A stretch of DNA of 54,117 nt. It comes from an uncultured Lachnospiraceae bacterium (GTDB lineage: Bacteria; Bacillota; Clostridia; Lachnospirales; Lachnospiraceae). Made by a program: the position numbers and the translations under genes. Each line of letters starts with the position of its first letter. Within the stretch, counting starts at the first letter, position 1. The notes under the pieces are model-generated. The model was not told where the DNA came from. It saw nothing but the letters and a program-made list of their open reading frames with translations, and did not search any database. The DNA lies in assembly GCA_951800145.1 (NCBI GenBank), contig CATOJE010000018.1, positions 1 to 54,117 of the forward strand. The letters are read 5' to 3'. Of the stretch, positions 18,334 to 27,664 are shown one piece after another.

Positions 18334-19309
18334 ACACACAAAATCCATCGCATCATTAACGGACAGGCTGCCCAATCAGCATAAGAAGCTGCTTTCTGTA
18401 TATATCACCTTCTGCGTTTTCCTTATAGCAGAGTTGATTATGGATCCACTGATTTTGAAATCCTACTCCCGGATGTGGCCTCTGTCGCTCCAGTTTGCGC
18501 CGCTGATGCTCTGTGCCATGAGCCAGGGCTGCATTATGCTGGTGGGCGGGATTAATCTGTCCCTGGGCGCGTCCCTCTCCCTTGCCACTACCATCGCCGC
18601 GGTTACCATGTTTGAGGGAGCTGGCGGGACGGTGGGAGGAATCGTCGCGACCCTGGTATCCGGCATGGCCATCGGCCTGGTGATGGGTACGGTTGTCACC
18701 TTCGGCAGACTGCCGGATATCATCGTCACCCTGGCCTTTTCCTACATATGGAATGGTGCGGCCCTGCTGGTTTTAAGCAAGCCGGGAGGACATATACCCA
18801 GCGCATATTCTGGATTTCTGCAGAGCCAGGGGGTGGTTCCCTTTGCCATTATCATGATTCTATTGCTGCTGGTTTTCTGGAAAATCATCAAAAATACCCG
18901 GCTGGGAATCAATATCTACGCCATAGGCGGGAATGCAAAGGCGTCCTTTGAGAGCGGGATCCATGTGCGTCTGACAAAGATTCTGGCTTATATTATCTCC
19001 GGACTTTTCATGTCAGGGGCAGCCCTGGTGCTGGTGGGCCAGACAGGCTGCGGGGATCCCACCATCGGCAATGCATATGGGACAAAATCCATCGCCGCAG
19101 CGATCCTGGGCGGCTTTAGCTTCTCAGGAGGCATCGGTCAGATGAAGGGCGCGGTGCTGGGGGCATTTATTTATATTGCTATTGAAAATGTACTGTTTTT
19201 CAGCGGCTTCTCTTCTTTTTATCAGTATATTATCCAGGGAGCCATATTAATTGCAGCCATTGGCCTGAAGGTGGTCAGCTATTATCGAAGAGGAGGTGAA
19301 GGAGCATGA
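18326..19309 (+). CDS. Ribose-type ABC transporter permease 1
   Basis: A 327-residue RbsC-like inner-membrane protein with about eight to ten hydrophobic segments. The conserved GGINLSLGASLSLATTIAA stretch (about residues 73-91) and the C-terminal half AYGTKSIAAAILGGFSFSGG are hallmarks of the family. ATG 18326 follows AGGAGGGATAG and overlaps the ATPase stop, so translation is coupled. It likely forms a heterodimeric channel with the next permease, since both are encoded in tandem and differ in sequence. Confidence 0.92.
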   Translation: MNEHTKSIASLTDRLPNQHKKLLSVYITFCVFLIAELIMDPLILKSYSRMWPLSLQFAPLMLCAMSQGCIMLVGGINLSLGASLSLATTIAAVTMFEGAGGTVGGIVATLVSGMAIGLVMGTVVTFGRLPDIIVTLAFSYIWNGAALLVLSKPGGHIPSAYSGFLQSQGVVPFAIIMILLLLVFWKIIKNTRLGINIYAIGGNAKASFESGIHVRLTKILAYIISGLFMSGAALVLVGQTGCGDPTIGNAYGTKSIAAAILGGFSFSGGIGQMKGAVLGAFIYIAIENVLFFSGFSSFYQYIIQGAILIAAIGLKVVSYYRRGGEGA

Positions 19310-20247
19310 GCCGATGCAAGGAATGGTTAAAGGACACGACAAACCTGGCATATCTGACCATGATCCTGGTCTGGCTTACCACTGTGATTACCATCAAGGG
19401 CTTTGCCCGGCTGGGCCATAATGTTTCCACCCTGCAGACGGCGGCTCTCATGGGCTTTGCGGTGCTGGGGCAGGCGGTTGTGGTGATCAGCGGCGGAATC
19501 GACATGTCGGTAAGCGAGATTATCACCCTGAGCTCCGTCACCTGCGCCGCCTGCATCAAGGCAGGGCTACCCACGCCGGTGGCTATGGGGATTGCTCTTT
19601 TAGCCTGTATGCTGGTAGGAGCGTTCAACGCTACCTCCATTGTGTTTCTGAAGGTTCCTCCCATTATCCAGACGGTGGCAGCCGGATGCATCATAGAAGG
19701 CACCCTGCTGGTTCTCACCAATGGGACGCCTCCCGCAGGCTGCGGAAAGCTTCTCTCCTGGATGTCAAAGGGAAAGCCTCTGGTTGTGACCAATGCCTTC
19801 TGGATTTGGATGGCTGTGTATGCCATATTATGGTGGATGATGAACCGAAGCAAGTTCGGACGGTATGTCTATGCTATCGGAACCAATGTAAATACGGCTA
19901 AAAATTCCGGCGTCCATGTGACGAAAATGAACTATATGATCTACATGCTTTCCGGCTTCTGCGCTGGTATTTCCGGCATCCTGATGCTGGGAAATATCGG
20001 AAGTACATATTTAACCATCGGCGATCCTTACCAGCTGTATTCCATCGCTTCTGTGGTAATCGGCGGAATCGCCATCACGGGAGGCAAGGGGAAATTCTCT
20101 GGTGTAATCGCAGGCACGATTTTAACCGTGCTGATCCGCGACATATTAAATGTTATGTCTATTTCCGAGGCGTTCCGCAATATTTTCCAGGGACTTTTGG
20201 TGCTGGTGCTTCTTCTGGCCTATGGAAGAGAGCGGAGAGCCAGATAG
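19306..20247 (+). CDS. Ribose-type ABC transporter permease 2
   Basis: Second RbsC-like permease, 313 residues, starting at an ATGA overlap with permease 1 and preceded by GAGGAGGTGAAGGAG. The family stretch GGIDMSVSEIITLSSVTCAA (about 63-82) and a C-terminal SIASVVIGGIAITGGKGKF are clear. Two different permeases with one double ATPase and one binding protein make a complete importer; heterodimeric permease pairs occur in xylose/AI-2-like systems of this family. Confidence 0.92.
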   Translation: MSRCKEWLKDTTNLAYLTMILVWLTTVITIKGFARLGHNVSTLQTAALMGFAVLGQAVVVISGGIDMSVSEIITLSSVTCAACIKAGLPTPVAMGIALLACMLVGAFNATSIVFLKVPPIIQTVAAGCIIEGTLLVLTNGTPPAGCGKLLSWMSKGKPLVVTNAFWIWMAVYAILWWMMNRSKFGRYVYAIGTNVNTAKNSGVHVTKMNYMIYMLSGFCAGISGILMLGNIGSTYLTIGDPYQLYSIASVVIGGIAITGGKGKFSGVIAGTILTVLIRDILNVMSISEAFRNIFQGLLVLVLLLAYGRERRAR

Positions 20248-20283
20248 CAGCGGCAGGCTGCGTTTCAGAAGGGAGGCGGGAAT

Positions 20284-21444
20284 ATGGAACAGGGAATGTT
20301 TATCCATTCCTGGGATATTGACGGGGATATGGGGAAGCGGATCGGGCATTTTGTGGAATTAAACTGCAATACAGTGGCGGTCAATGTAAATTACCATCAC
20401 GCGGGGGTAGCAGATCTGCGGCTTGGGCATATGCATTACCGGAAGGGCGCGGGAACTGCTTTTTCAGTGGAGCCTTCGGACTACGGCGTGATATGCCCCC
20501 AGCCCCAGGAGAAGCTGGAGGATAAATTCCGGCAGCTCTCGGCCCTCTGCCGTCAGAACCAAATAACGGTAAAGGCGTGGGTGGTAAATGCCCATAATTC
20601 GACCTTAGGGAGAAAATATCCCCATGCCGCAGTAGTGAACGCGTGGGGGGATGTATGTGAAAACTGCTTCTGTATTAATCACCAGGATTTCCGGGAATAT
20701 GACCGGAACCTGATTGATAACATTGAGCGGGTGGTGAATCCGGATTCCTATGTGATGGAGGCGATGCAGTGGATGCCTTCCTTCCATGGAAGCCACCATG
20801 AATTTATGCTGGGAAGACTGACTCCCGCGGTCCGGTATCTGCTTTCCCTGTGCTTCTGCGAGACCTGTATGGAGAAGGCGGGACAGGAGGGGATCGACGG
20901 GGAGGCGGTGAAAGGCCAGGTGAGAGGACTGCTGACAAAGCTTCTGGAGGGAGATACCACCTACGGGACCAATGAGGAAACACAGCTGACCCATATCTGG
21001 ATGGAGTATCCCGAGATTTATGAATACCAGCAGTTTCGGATGAGAAGCGTGGCATCCCTGACAGAGGAGACCGCAGCCCAGGTTCACGCTTTTGGGAAAA
21101 AATACGAGTATATCCCCAGCTCTACGCCTTTTGATATCAATACAACTTATTACGAGGCGGCTCCTCTTAGAAGGCTGGAGGGTATCGTGGATGGGCTTGT
21201 TCCTCTTATCTATCATACAGAAAGCAGCTATGAAAAGGTTTTAAGGAATATCCGGCTGTTTAATGAGACAACCCCTGTAGGGATGGCTCTGAATCTGGGA
21301 CGTGCCAGGTATACGGGGAAAGAGGATTTTCTCTGGCGCATCCGGGAGGCCAGAGCATTAAACTGTCCGGAGGTTTTAAGCTATAATTACGGCATGGCTA
21401 CAGAGGAGATGCTTCAGTGGATGAAGGAGGCATATCAGGTCTGA
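20284..21444 (+). CDS. Uncharacterised protein with two mirrored cysteine clusters, possibly a TIM-barrel hydrolase
   Basis: I do not recognise this 386-residue protein securely. It has no signal peptide and no membrane segment, so it should be cytoplasmic. Two cysteine clusters are mirror images: CENCFC at 125-130 (CxxCxC) and CFCETC at 190-195 (CxCxxC), which could bind a metal. Stretches such as VNAWGD, CINHQDFREYDRNLIDNIER and the spacing of beta-strand-like segments recall TIM-barrel glycosidase-like proteins, whose members often carry LCP-NP and CFC-HC motifs. This is a tentative fold idea only. It lies 36 bases after permease 2, with GGGAGGCGGG upstream, and 11 bases before the MBL-fold gene, so it probably acts early on the imported compound. 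Confidence 0.7.
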   Translation: MEQGMFIHSWDIDGDMGKRIGHFVELNCNTVAVNVNYHHAGVADLRLGHMHYRKGAGTAFSVEPSDYGVICPQPQEKLEDKFRQLSALCRQNQITVKAWVVNAHNSTLGRKYPHAAVVNAWGDVCENCFCINHQDFREYDRNLIDNIERVVNPDSYVMEAMQWMPSFHGSHHEFMLGRLTPAVRYLLSLCFCETCMEKAGQEGIDGEAVKGQVRGLLTKLLEGDTTYGTNEETQLTHIWMEYPEIYEYQQFRMRSVASLTEETAAQVHAFGKKYEYIPSSTPFDINTTYYEAAPLRRLEGIVDGLVPLIYHTESSYEKVLRNIRLFNETTPVGMALNLGRARYTGKEDFLWRIREARALNCPEVLSYNYGMATEEMLQWMKEAYQV

Positions 21445-21455
21445 AAGGAGGCAGC

Positions 21456-22205
21456 ATGCAGATCGATAAACGGATTTATGTGGTGGGAAGCGGATGGGCC
21501 GGTTATAACCTTACGGAGCATTATGACTGTGATGTCTACCTGATTGACTGCGGCGGGAAGCTGGCGCTGATGGATGCGGGAGCCGGGCTTTCCCTGGAGA
21601 AGATGAGGGAAATCATCCGGTTTCACGGTTTTTCTTTCCAGGATATCGAAGCCATATTCATCACCCATACCCACGGGGACCATGTGGGAGGGGCCAGAGC
21701 GCTTCAAGAGCTTACAGGCGCAAGGATTCTGGCTCACCCGGACAGCGCGGAGTATTTAAGAAGGGGAGCACAGGACAAGATGTCAGTGGATATCGCTGTG
21801 GCCCGGGGGATGTATCCGGCGGGATTTCAAGTGGAGGCCTGTGAAGCCTTCCCCATTGAGGATGGGGAGACCGTCTCCATGGGGGAGGTATCATTTACAG
21901 CGATAGATACGCCGGGCCACTGCAGCGGACACCATTCCTACCTGGTGGAAACGCCGGAAAAGCGGTATTTATTTTCCGGGGATTCCATCTTTCTGGGAGG
22001 AAGGATCTCCCTGCAGAATATCTGGGACTGCAGCCTGGCAGAGTACGGGGAGACGGCCCACCGGCTGGATGCTTTGGACTTTGACGCACTGCTCCCCTCC
22101 CATTTTGGGATTGACCTTTTAGAGGGAAAGAGCCATGTCCACAGAGCGGCGGAAATCTTTGCACAGCTGGGAGTGCCGGGGCAGGCGTCGGAATCCCGGG
22201 GTTAG
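21456..22205 (+). CDS. Metallo-beta-lactamase-fold hydrolase
   Basis: A 249-residue cytoplasmic MBL-fold metallohydrolase. The metal motif THTHGDHVGG (His71, His73, Asp75, His76) is complete. Later ligands are plausible in GHCSGHHSYLV, the SGDSIF Asp and the C-terminal LLPSHFG His. Such proteins hydrolyse thioesters, lactones, phosphodiesters or amides, so the substrate cannot be deduced. Position between the unknown protein and an M20 deacylase suggests ring opening or hydrolysis of the imported compound. The start at 21456 follows AAAGGAGG; the longer frame from 21417 overlaps the upstream gene and lacks such a site. Confidence 0.85.
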   Translation: MQIDKRIYVVGSGWAGYNLTEHYDCDVYLIDCGGKLALMDAGAGLSLEKMREIIRFHGFSFQDIEAIFITHTHGDHVGGARALQELTGARILAHPDSAEYLRRGAQDKMSVDIAVARGMYPAGFQVEACEAFPIEDGETVSMGEVSFTAIDTPGHCSGHHSYLVETPEKRYLFSGDSIFLGGRISLQNIWDCSLAEYGETAHRLDALDFDALLPSHFGIDLLEGKSHVHRAAEIFAQLGVPGQASESRG

Positions 22206-22295
22206 ATTGCTGATTCTATTGGTTCCCAGCAGATGGAAAAGTTAATGAAAATTCCCTTCGGCAGAAGGCCGTGAGGAGAAAACAAGCGGTGAGAG

Positions 22296-23462
22296 ATGAC
22301 ACGATTAGAAGAGGAACGAATCAAATATTTAAAGGACTTGGTAAAGCTCCAGACAGAAAATCCTCCCGGAAATGAAAAAAGGGCGGCGGAGTATGTGGCC
22401 GGACAGCTGGAGAAGTACGGGATTTCATCAGAAATCCAGGAGATCGAAGGAACCCGGGCAAATCTTATTGCTGCTATCGGCCCCGCGGATGGCCGGCAGG
22501 TGATTTTCACCGGCCATTTGGATGTGGTGCCTCCTGGGGAGGGATGGAATACCGACCCCTGGCAGCTGACGGTTTCCGGGGAACGCTGCTATGGCCGGGG
22601 GGTAAGCGACATGAAGGCAGGGCTGGCGGCTATGATGTCTGCCTTTATCCAGGTGAAGCAAAGGGATACCTTAAAAAATACCTGCCTGATGCTGGCATTT
22701 ACTTGTGATGAGGAGATCAACGGCACAGGGACGCGATGCTTTTTGGAGCAGTACAAACCTGCAAAGGACGCCAGGGTGATGATCGGAGAGCCTACCTCCA
22801 TGGGGATTCAGATAGCCCACCGGGGCGTGATCCGGTTAAGGCTTAAGGCGTTGGGAAAGCAGGCTCATTCGGCGGCGCCGGAGGATGGGTGCAACGCCAT
22901 TTACACCTTGGGGCGGCTTCTGGCAGGGGTGGAGGAATACCATCGGCAGAGGCAGCAAATCCATGTATCTCCTTTGCCGCCGCCTACCGCCAGCTGCACC
23001 ATGATTCAGGGCGGAGTGAAGGATAATGTGATTCCGCCGGCGGCGGAGTGCACCATTGACTGCCGGACGGTACCAGGAGATTCCCCGGAAAAATTAATGA
23101 GGGAATTAAAGGAGGTGTTAAACCGGATTGAGCTGCCGGAGGGCGCATCTTTTAAGCTTTCGCCGATTCTGGAAATGCCTCCGGGCGTGACGGACAAGGG
23201 CTGTTCCACGGTTCGGCTGGCCGGGAAGGCCTATGAGGATGTGATGGGGGAAGAACCGCTTATAAAGGGTTTTCCTGCCTGCAGCGATATGCCTCAGTTT
23301 ACAAGGCTTGGCCTGGAGACGATTCTGTGGGGGCCGGGAGAGATCAAAGAGGCCCATCGGCCAAATGAAAGCCTGAGATTAGCAGAGCTTCACCAGATGG
23401 CAAAGCTTTACCGGCAGTTTGTACTCTGTTCTGAGGAAGAAGAGGGGGAGAAAAGGAGTTGA
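22296..23462 (+). CDS. M20-family metallopeptidase/deacylase (ArgE/DapE-like)
   Basis: A 388-residue zinc amidohydrolase expected to remove an acyl group from an amino acid or split a small peptide in the cytoplasm. The family metal and catalytic residues are visible: FTGHLDVVPP (His74, Asp76), GRGVSDMKAG (Asp105), CDEEINGTG (Glu139-Glu140), GEPTS, and the C-terminal PNESL segment. The dimerisation insert occupies about residues 180-290. Substrate is not determined by sequence; typical ones are N-acetylornithine, succinyl-diaminopimelate and other N-acyl amino acids. It ends 4 bases before the D-amino-acid transaminase gene, so the two are probably coupled. Confidence 0.88.
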   Translation: MTRLEEERIKYLKDLVKLQTENPPGNEKRAAEYVAGQLEKYGISSEIQEIEGTRANLIAAIGPADGRQVIFTGHLDVVPPGEGWNTDPWQLTVSGERCYGRGVSDMKAGLAAMMSAFIQVKQRDTLKNTCLMLAFTCDEEINGTGTRCFLEQYKPAKDARVMIGEPTSMGIQIAHRGVIRLRLKALGKQAHSAAPEDGCNAIYTLGRLLAGVEEYHRQRQQIHVSPLPPPTASCTMIQGGVKDNVIPPAAECTIDCRTVPGDSPEKLMRELKEVLNRIELPEGASFKLSPILEMPPGVTDKGCSTVRLAGKAYEDVMGEEPLIKGFPACSDMPQFTRLGLETILWGPGEIKEAHRPNESLRLAELHQMAKLYRQFVLCSEEEEGEKRS

Positions 23463-23466
23463 GGCA

Positions 23467-24336
23467 ATGAAAGAAGTGGGATACTATAACGGGCAGATCG
23501 GTGAGCTGTCAAAGCTTTTGTGCCCCATAACCGACCGGGCGGTTTACTTCGGTGATGGATGCTATGATGCCGCCTTTATGCAGAACCGGGTGATTTTTGC
23601 CTTAGAGGATCATATAGAACGGTTCTATAATGGATGCCGTTTGCTTCGGATTCATTTTCCATACAGCAGGCAGGAGCTTTGGGACATTCTTTATGGCCTG
23701 GTGGATGTGTTTGACGAGGAAGAAGGGATGCTTTACTGGCAGACCTCAAGGGGAAGCGGCGTGCGGGACCATGTATTCCCGGGGGAGGAGGCAAGGGCCA
23801 ATTTAATGGCATATCTTGTGCCCAGGAAAATCGCGGGAAAGGAGAAGACCTTCCGCTGCATTACAGTGGAGGATACCAGGTATGGCCACTGCAACATAAA
23901 GACGCTGAACCTGCTTCCCAATGTGATGGCGTCTCAGCGGGCCAAAGAGGCAGGATGTGATGAGGTAATTTTCCACAAGGATGGAAAGGTGACGGAGATG
24001 GCACATTCCAATGTATCGTTTCTGATGGATGGAGCTCTGGTGCATCGTCCCTTTGACGAGAAGATGCTGCCGGGGATTTCCCTGAAGCATTTGATTCGCA
24101 TAGCCAGGGAAGCCGGGATACCTGTGCAGGTGAGGGAGGTATCGCTTGCCGAGGCTATGAATGCGGATGAGCTGATTAATACCAGCTCCGGCACCATCTG
24201 TAACCGGATCTGCCAGGTGGACGGGATCCAGGTGGGAGGCAGGGCGGAGCCGCTGTTTCGGCTCCTCCAGGATAAGGTGTACGAGGAATTAACAGAATAC
24301 ACGAAAAAGGGAAGACATGAAAAGAATATTAATTAA
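23467..24336 (+). CDS. D-amino-acid transaminase (PLP fold type IV)
   Basis: A 289-residue class-IV aminotransferase. The PLP lysine is in HCNIKTLNLLPN at Lys145, the same number as in the Bacillus D-amino-acid transaminase. Other family marks are RAVYFGDGCYDAAF, GVRDHVF and INTSSGT. It transfers the amino group of a D-amino acid to a 2-oxo acid in the cytoplasm. Between two deacylases and upstream of a RidA gene, it likely deaminates the D-amino acid freed from an acylated import; in other contexts it supplies D-Glu or D-Ala for the wall. Start 23467 is preferred over 23419, which overlaps the M20 gene. Its end overlaps the D-aminoacylase start by 20 bases. Confidence 0.88.
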   Translation: MKEVGYYNGQIGELSKLLCPITDRAVYFGDGCYDAAFMQNRVIFALEDHIERFYNGCRLLRIHFPYSRQELWDILYGLVDVFDEEEGMLYWQTSRGSGVRDHVFPGEEARANLMAYLVPRKIAGKEKTFRCITVEDTRYGHCNIKTLNLLPNVMASQRAKEAGCDEVIFHKDGKVTEMAHSNVSFLMDGALVHRPFDEKMLPGISLKHLIRIAREAGIPVQVREVSLAEAMNADELINTSSGTICNRICQVDGIQVGGRAEPLFRLLQDKVYEELTEYTKKGRHEKNIN

Positions 24337-25930
24337 ACACGGGCTGGTGTATGACGGGCTGGGAAGTCCCGGGATCCATAAGGACATCCTTTTGGAGGAC
24401 GAAAAAATCAGGGCAATGGGAGAAGCTGCCTGGAACCAGGCAGCGGATGTGGTGATTGACGCGGCGGGGAAAATCGTCTGCCCTGGGTTTGTGGACATTC
24501 ACCGCCACTGCGATATCAAGCCGCTGCAGGAGGGGCGCTTTGGGGAGTGCGAGCTGGCCCAAGGAATTACCACGGTTGTGGTGGGAAACTGCGGCATGAG
24601 CCCCACGCCCTGCCCGTCCGGAGAAGCTTTGCGAAAGGAAATGTATGATTTTTATGAGCCGGTTTTAGGGCCTGCGGCGGAGAGGATGCCGGAAACTTAT
24701 GAGGAGTATTTAAAAGCGCTGGACTCGGCCCGGCTTCCGGTGAATATGGGGGCTATGATTGGCACCGGCGCGGTTCGGATTTCCATCAAGGGCTTTTCGG
24801 ATCAGCCTTATACGATGGAGGAGCTTAAGCGGGCCAGGGGTATCATCCAGCGGGCCATGGAGCTTGGGGCGCCAGGGGTGTCTCTTGGCATTATGTATCT
24901 GCCGGAATGCTATGCCAGCACGGATGAATTTGCCTATATCCTGGAGCCGGTGGGGAGATTCGGCAGAGTGATTACCACCCATATCCGGGGAGAAGGCAGC
25001 AAGATGGTGGAAAGCGTGGCTGAGGTGATTGAGATTGCCGAAAAGGCAGGCTGCGCCCTGGAGATCAGCCATTTCAAAAGCTGCGGCATGAAAAACTGGA
25101 GAAGGGATATCCACACGGCCATCGGGCTGATCGAAAGGGCCAGGGCCCAGGGGCAGGATATCACCTGTGATTTTTACCCCTACGATGGAGGAAGCACCGC
25201 CCTTACCACCATGCTGCCGCCGGATTTTGTGAAGGGCGACATGGCGAGGGCGCTGGAATATCTGGGGACAGAAGAAGGGGTGGAGGAGTTCCGCAGGAAA
25301 AGCCGGATGAACTGGGAGGACTGGGATAATTTCTGCATTCTGCTGGGATGGGACCGGATTTTAATCAGCGGGGTGGTGAAGGAGAAATACCTCCCCATGG
25401 TTGGGATGACCGTACAGGAGGCGGCAGGAAGGTTTGGCTATCCGGACGCGGAAGCCCTGGCGGCGGAGCTGATGCATGAAGAGGAAGGGAAGACAGCGAT
25501 TATCAACATGAGCATGTGCCAGGAGGATATTGACACAGTGGCGAAGCTGCCCTATTCTAACGTGATCAGCGATGCCATCTATGGAAAAACGGATCGGCCC
25601 CATCCCCGGATGTTCGGAGCTTTCCCAAAGATTATCCGGGAATATGTAAAGGAGCGGGGGATCTACACTCTGGAGGAGGCGATTAAAAAGATGACCAGCC
25701 AGCCGGCCGCCAGGATGGGGATCGAAAAAAGGGGCAGTCTGGCAGAAGGAAATTATGGAGATATCCTGATCTTTGACCCGGCTCAGTTTCGGGATCGTGC
25801 CACCTACAAGGACCCGGCACGCCTGGCTGCCGGCCTGGAATACTGCATCGTGAACGGGGAGATTGTGATCCGCCAGGATAAGCGGATTCCCGGGGCCCTT
25901 TATGGAAAAAGCATTCGGGCAGGACACTAA
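24317..25930 (+). CDS. N-acyl-D-amino-acid deacylase (D-aminoacylase)
   Basis: A 537-residue amidohydrolase-superfamily enzyme releasing D-amino acids from N-acyl-D-amino acids. The first metal motif is DIHRHCD (His62, His64). The bridging cysteine typical of D-aminoacylases is in VVVGNCGMSP (Cys92). Later landmarks include HIRGEG, EISHFKSCG and the composite-barrel C-terminus with KKMTSQPAARMGIEKRG and GDILIFDP. It starts inside the transaminase gene with GGGAAG upstream, so the pair is translationally coupled, which strongly ties the operon to D-amino-acid release and deamination. Confidence 0.92.
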   Translation: MKRILIKHGLVYDGLGSPGIHKDILLEDEKIRAMGEAAWNQAADVVIDAAGKIVCPGFVDIHRHCDIKPLQEGRFGECELAQGITTVVVGNCGMSPTPCPSGEALRKEMYDFYEPVLGPAAERMPETYEEYLKALDSARLPVNMGAMIGTGAVRISIKGFSDQPYTMEELKRARGIIQRAMELGAPGVSLGIMYLPECYASTDEFAYILEPVGRFGRVITTHIRGEGSKMVESVAEVIEIAEKAGCALEISHFKSCGMKNWRRDIHTAIGLIERARAQGQDITCDFYPYDGGSTALTTMLPPDFVKGDMARALEYLGTEEGVEEFRRKSRMNWEDWDNFCILLGWDRILISGVVKEKYLPMVGMTVQEAAGRFGYPDAEALAAELMHEEEGKTAIINMSMCQEDIDTVAKLPYSNVISDAIYGKTDRPHPRMFGAFPKIIREYVKERGIYTLEEAIKKMTSQPAARMGIEKRGSLAEGNYGDILIFDPAQFRDRATYKDPARLAAGLEYCIVNGEIVIRQDKRIPGALYGKSIRAGH

Positions 25931-25990
25931 GTTCAACGCCCGAGGATAAAAGCAAATAAATTTATATCTATATTTTAAGGAGGAAGAGAC

Positions 25991-26452
25991 ATGGATGTAT
26001 ATAAAAGAATCGAGGAATTAGGTTATACCCTGCCGCCGGCAGCGCCTAAGGGAGGGATCTATAAGCCAGTAAAGCAGGTAGGAAATCTTTTATATATTTC
26101 CGGACAGGGGGCTACCAGGAATGGAGAGCCGGTTGTATCCGGAAAGCTGGGAAGTGACCGGACCATCGAGGAGGGCCAGGAGGCGGCCCGGATCTGTACA
26201 TTAAACGCCTTAAGCGCCCTGGATGAATACTTAGGGGATTTGAACAAGATTAAAAGCGTGGTAAAGATCCTTGCCTTTGTGGCAAGCGCCCCAGGCTTTA
26301 ATTCCTCCCCCAAGGTAGTGGACGGCGCCTCTAAGCTTCTTATGGATGTGTTTGGGGAGGATCGGGGAGTAGGGGCGAGATCCGCTATTTCCACCAATGA
26401 GCTCCCTGGAAATATATCTGTAGAAATCGAGTACATCTTTGAGATCGAATGA
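25991..26452 (+). CDS. RidA family protein (enamine/imine deaminase type)
   Basis: A 153-residue member of the RidA/YjgF family, in the longer subgroup. RidA proteins hydrolyse reactive enamine/imine intermediates made by PLP enzymes acting on amino acids. The arginine expected to bind the intermediate is present in GVGARSAISTNELPG (Arg130), and LLYISGQG marks the N-terminal strand. The start follows AAGGAGGAAG. Position directly before a D-threonine-aldolase/D-serine-dehydratase-like gene suggests that enzyme generates an enamine. A short AT-rich gap upstream (25931-25990) might hold an internal promoter. Confidence 0.9.
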   Translation: MDVYKRIEELGYTLPPAAPKGGIYKPVKQVGNLLYISGQGATRNGEPVVSGKLGSDRTIEEGQEAARICTLNALSALDEYLGDLNKIKSVVKILAFVASAPGFNSSPKVVDGASKLLMDVFGEDRGVGARSAISTNELPGNISVEIEYIFEIE

Positions 26453-26465
26453 AAAGAGGTTGGAT

Positions 26466-27581
26466 ATGGAAAGCCACAGATATGAAATAAAGAATACGGA
26501 TTCTATCATTACACCGGCGCTGGTTTATTACAAGGATATTATCGAGGAAAATCTGGATAAAATGGCGGAGGTTGCCGGAGATATCAACCGGCTTTGGCCC
26601 CATGTGAAATCCCATAAAATGGAGCAGCTGGTTCGGCTGCAGCTGGAAAAGGGGATCCGGAAATTCAAATGCGCCACCATCGCGGAGGCGGAGATGGTGG
26701 CAGAATGCGGGGCAGAGGAGGCGGTGGTTGCCTATCCTTTAGTCGGACCCAATATGGACCGCTTTCTGGATCTATGCACGGCTTACCCGAAGACCAGGTT
26801 CTGGGCCATCGGAGATGATTTTTCCTGTCTGGAGCAGCTAAGCGGGAAGGCTTGTGAAAGAAATCAGAAGATCCATATATTAATTGACGTGAATATGGGG
26901 ACAAACCGCACCGGAGTCCGTCCGGACCGCTTGTACGATCTGTATAAACGATGCAGCAGGCTCCCCGGGCTTTTGCTGGATGGCCTTCACTGCTATGACG
27001 GGAATCATGGAATTGAGGATTATCACAAGAGACAGGAAGCAGTTGAGCAGGTGAATCAGCGGGTTCTCCAGGTGGCGGACAGGCTGAAGGAGGAAAATAT
27101 GCAGTGCAGTGTGCTGATTATGGGAGGCACCCCTTCCTTCCCCTGCCATGCCAGCTTCCCCGGGCTGTACCTGTCGCCGGGGACCTGCGTGGTGTCTGAT
27201 TATGGATATTTTTCCCGCTTTCAGGACGAGAATTTTATCCCGGCCGGGATTTTAATGACTCGGGTGGTGAGCCATCCGGAGGATGGATATTTTACCATCG
27301 ATTTAGGATATAAGGGGATCGCGGCAGACCCCCCAGGGGAGCGGGGGAAGCTTTTGGGAGTGTCTCATGCCTCTTCTGTGGGACAGAATGAGGAGCACTG
27401 GATCTGGAAAATGGAAGAAGGCTTTGAGGAGCAGCGGCCTCCCATCGGAACGGTGCTTTATGTGATTCCCACCCATATCTGTCCCACCAGCGCCCTGTAC
27501 CCGGAGGCTCTTATAGCCCAGGATGGCCGGATCGCTGACCGGTGGAAGGTGACGGCCAGAAATCGGAAAATTACGTGGTAG
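26466..27581 (+). CDS. D-threonine aldolase / D-serine dehydratase-like PLP enzyme (alanine racemase fold)
   Basis: A 371-residue fold-type-III PLP enzyme of the D-threonine aldolase/metal-dependent D-serine dehydratase group. The PLP lysine is in WPHVKSHK (Lys48). The C-terminal HxC metal motif THICPT (His337, Cys339) matches the zinc or manganese site of that group. It therefore acts on a D-beta-hydroxy amino acid, by retro-aldol cleavage to glycine plus aldehyde or by dehydration; sequence alone does not separate these. Adjacent RidA favours the dehydratase reading, the downstream aldolase is neutral. The start at 26466 lies 13 bases after the ridA stop, with AAGAGG upstream. Confidence 0.87.
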   Translation: MESHRYEIKNTDSIITPALVYYKDIIEENLDKMAEVAGDINRLWPHVKSHKMEQLVRLQLEKGIRKFKCATIAEAEMVAECGAEEAVVAYPLVGPNMDRFLDLCTAYPKTRFWAIGDDFSCLEQLSGKACERNQKIHILIDVNMGTNRTGVRPDRLYDLYKRCSRLPGLLLDGLHCYDGNHGIEDYHKRQEAVEQVNQRVLQVADRLKEENMQCSVLIMGGTPSFPCHASFPGLYLSPGTCVVSDYGYFSRFQDENFIPAGILMTRVVSHPEDGYFTIDLGYKGIAADPPGERGKLLGVSHASSVGQNEEHWIWKMEEGFEEQRPPIGTVLYVIPTHICPTSALYPEALIAQDGRIADRWKVTARNRKITW

Positions 27582-27664
27582 ACGCAGCAGGTTAAGCAAG
27601 GAGAAGGCCGGGGAGTGCAATCAGGCTCCATAAAAGATCTGCGGCCGGGAAAGGAATTTAGGAT

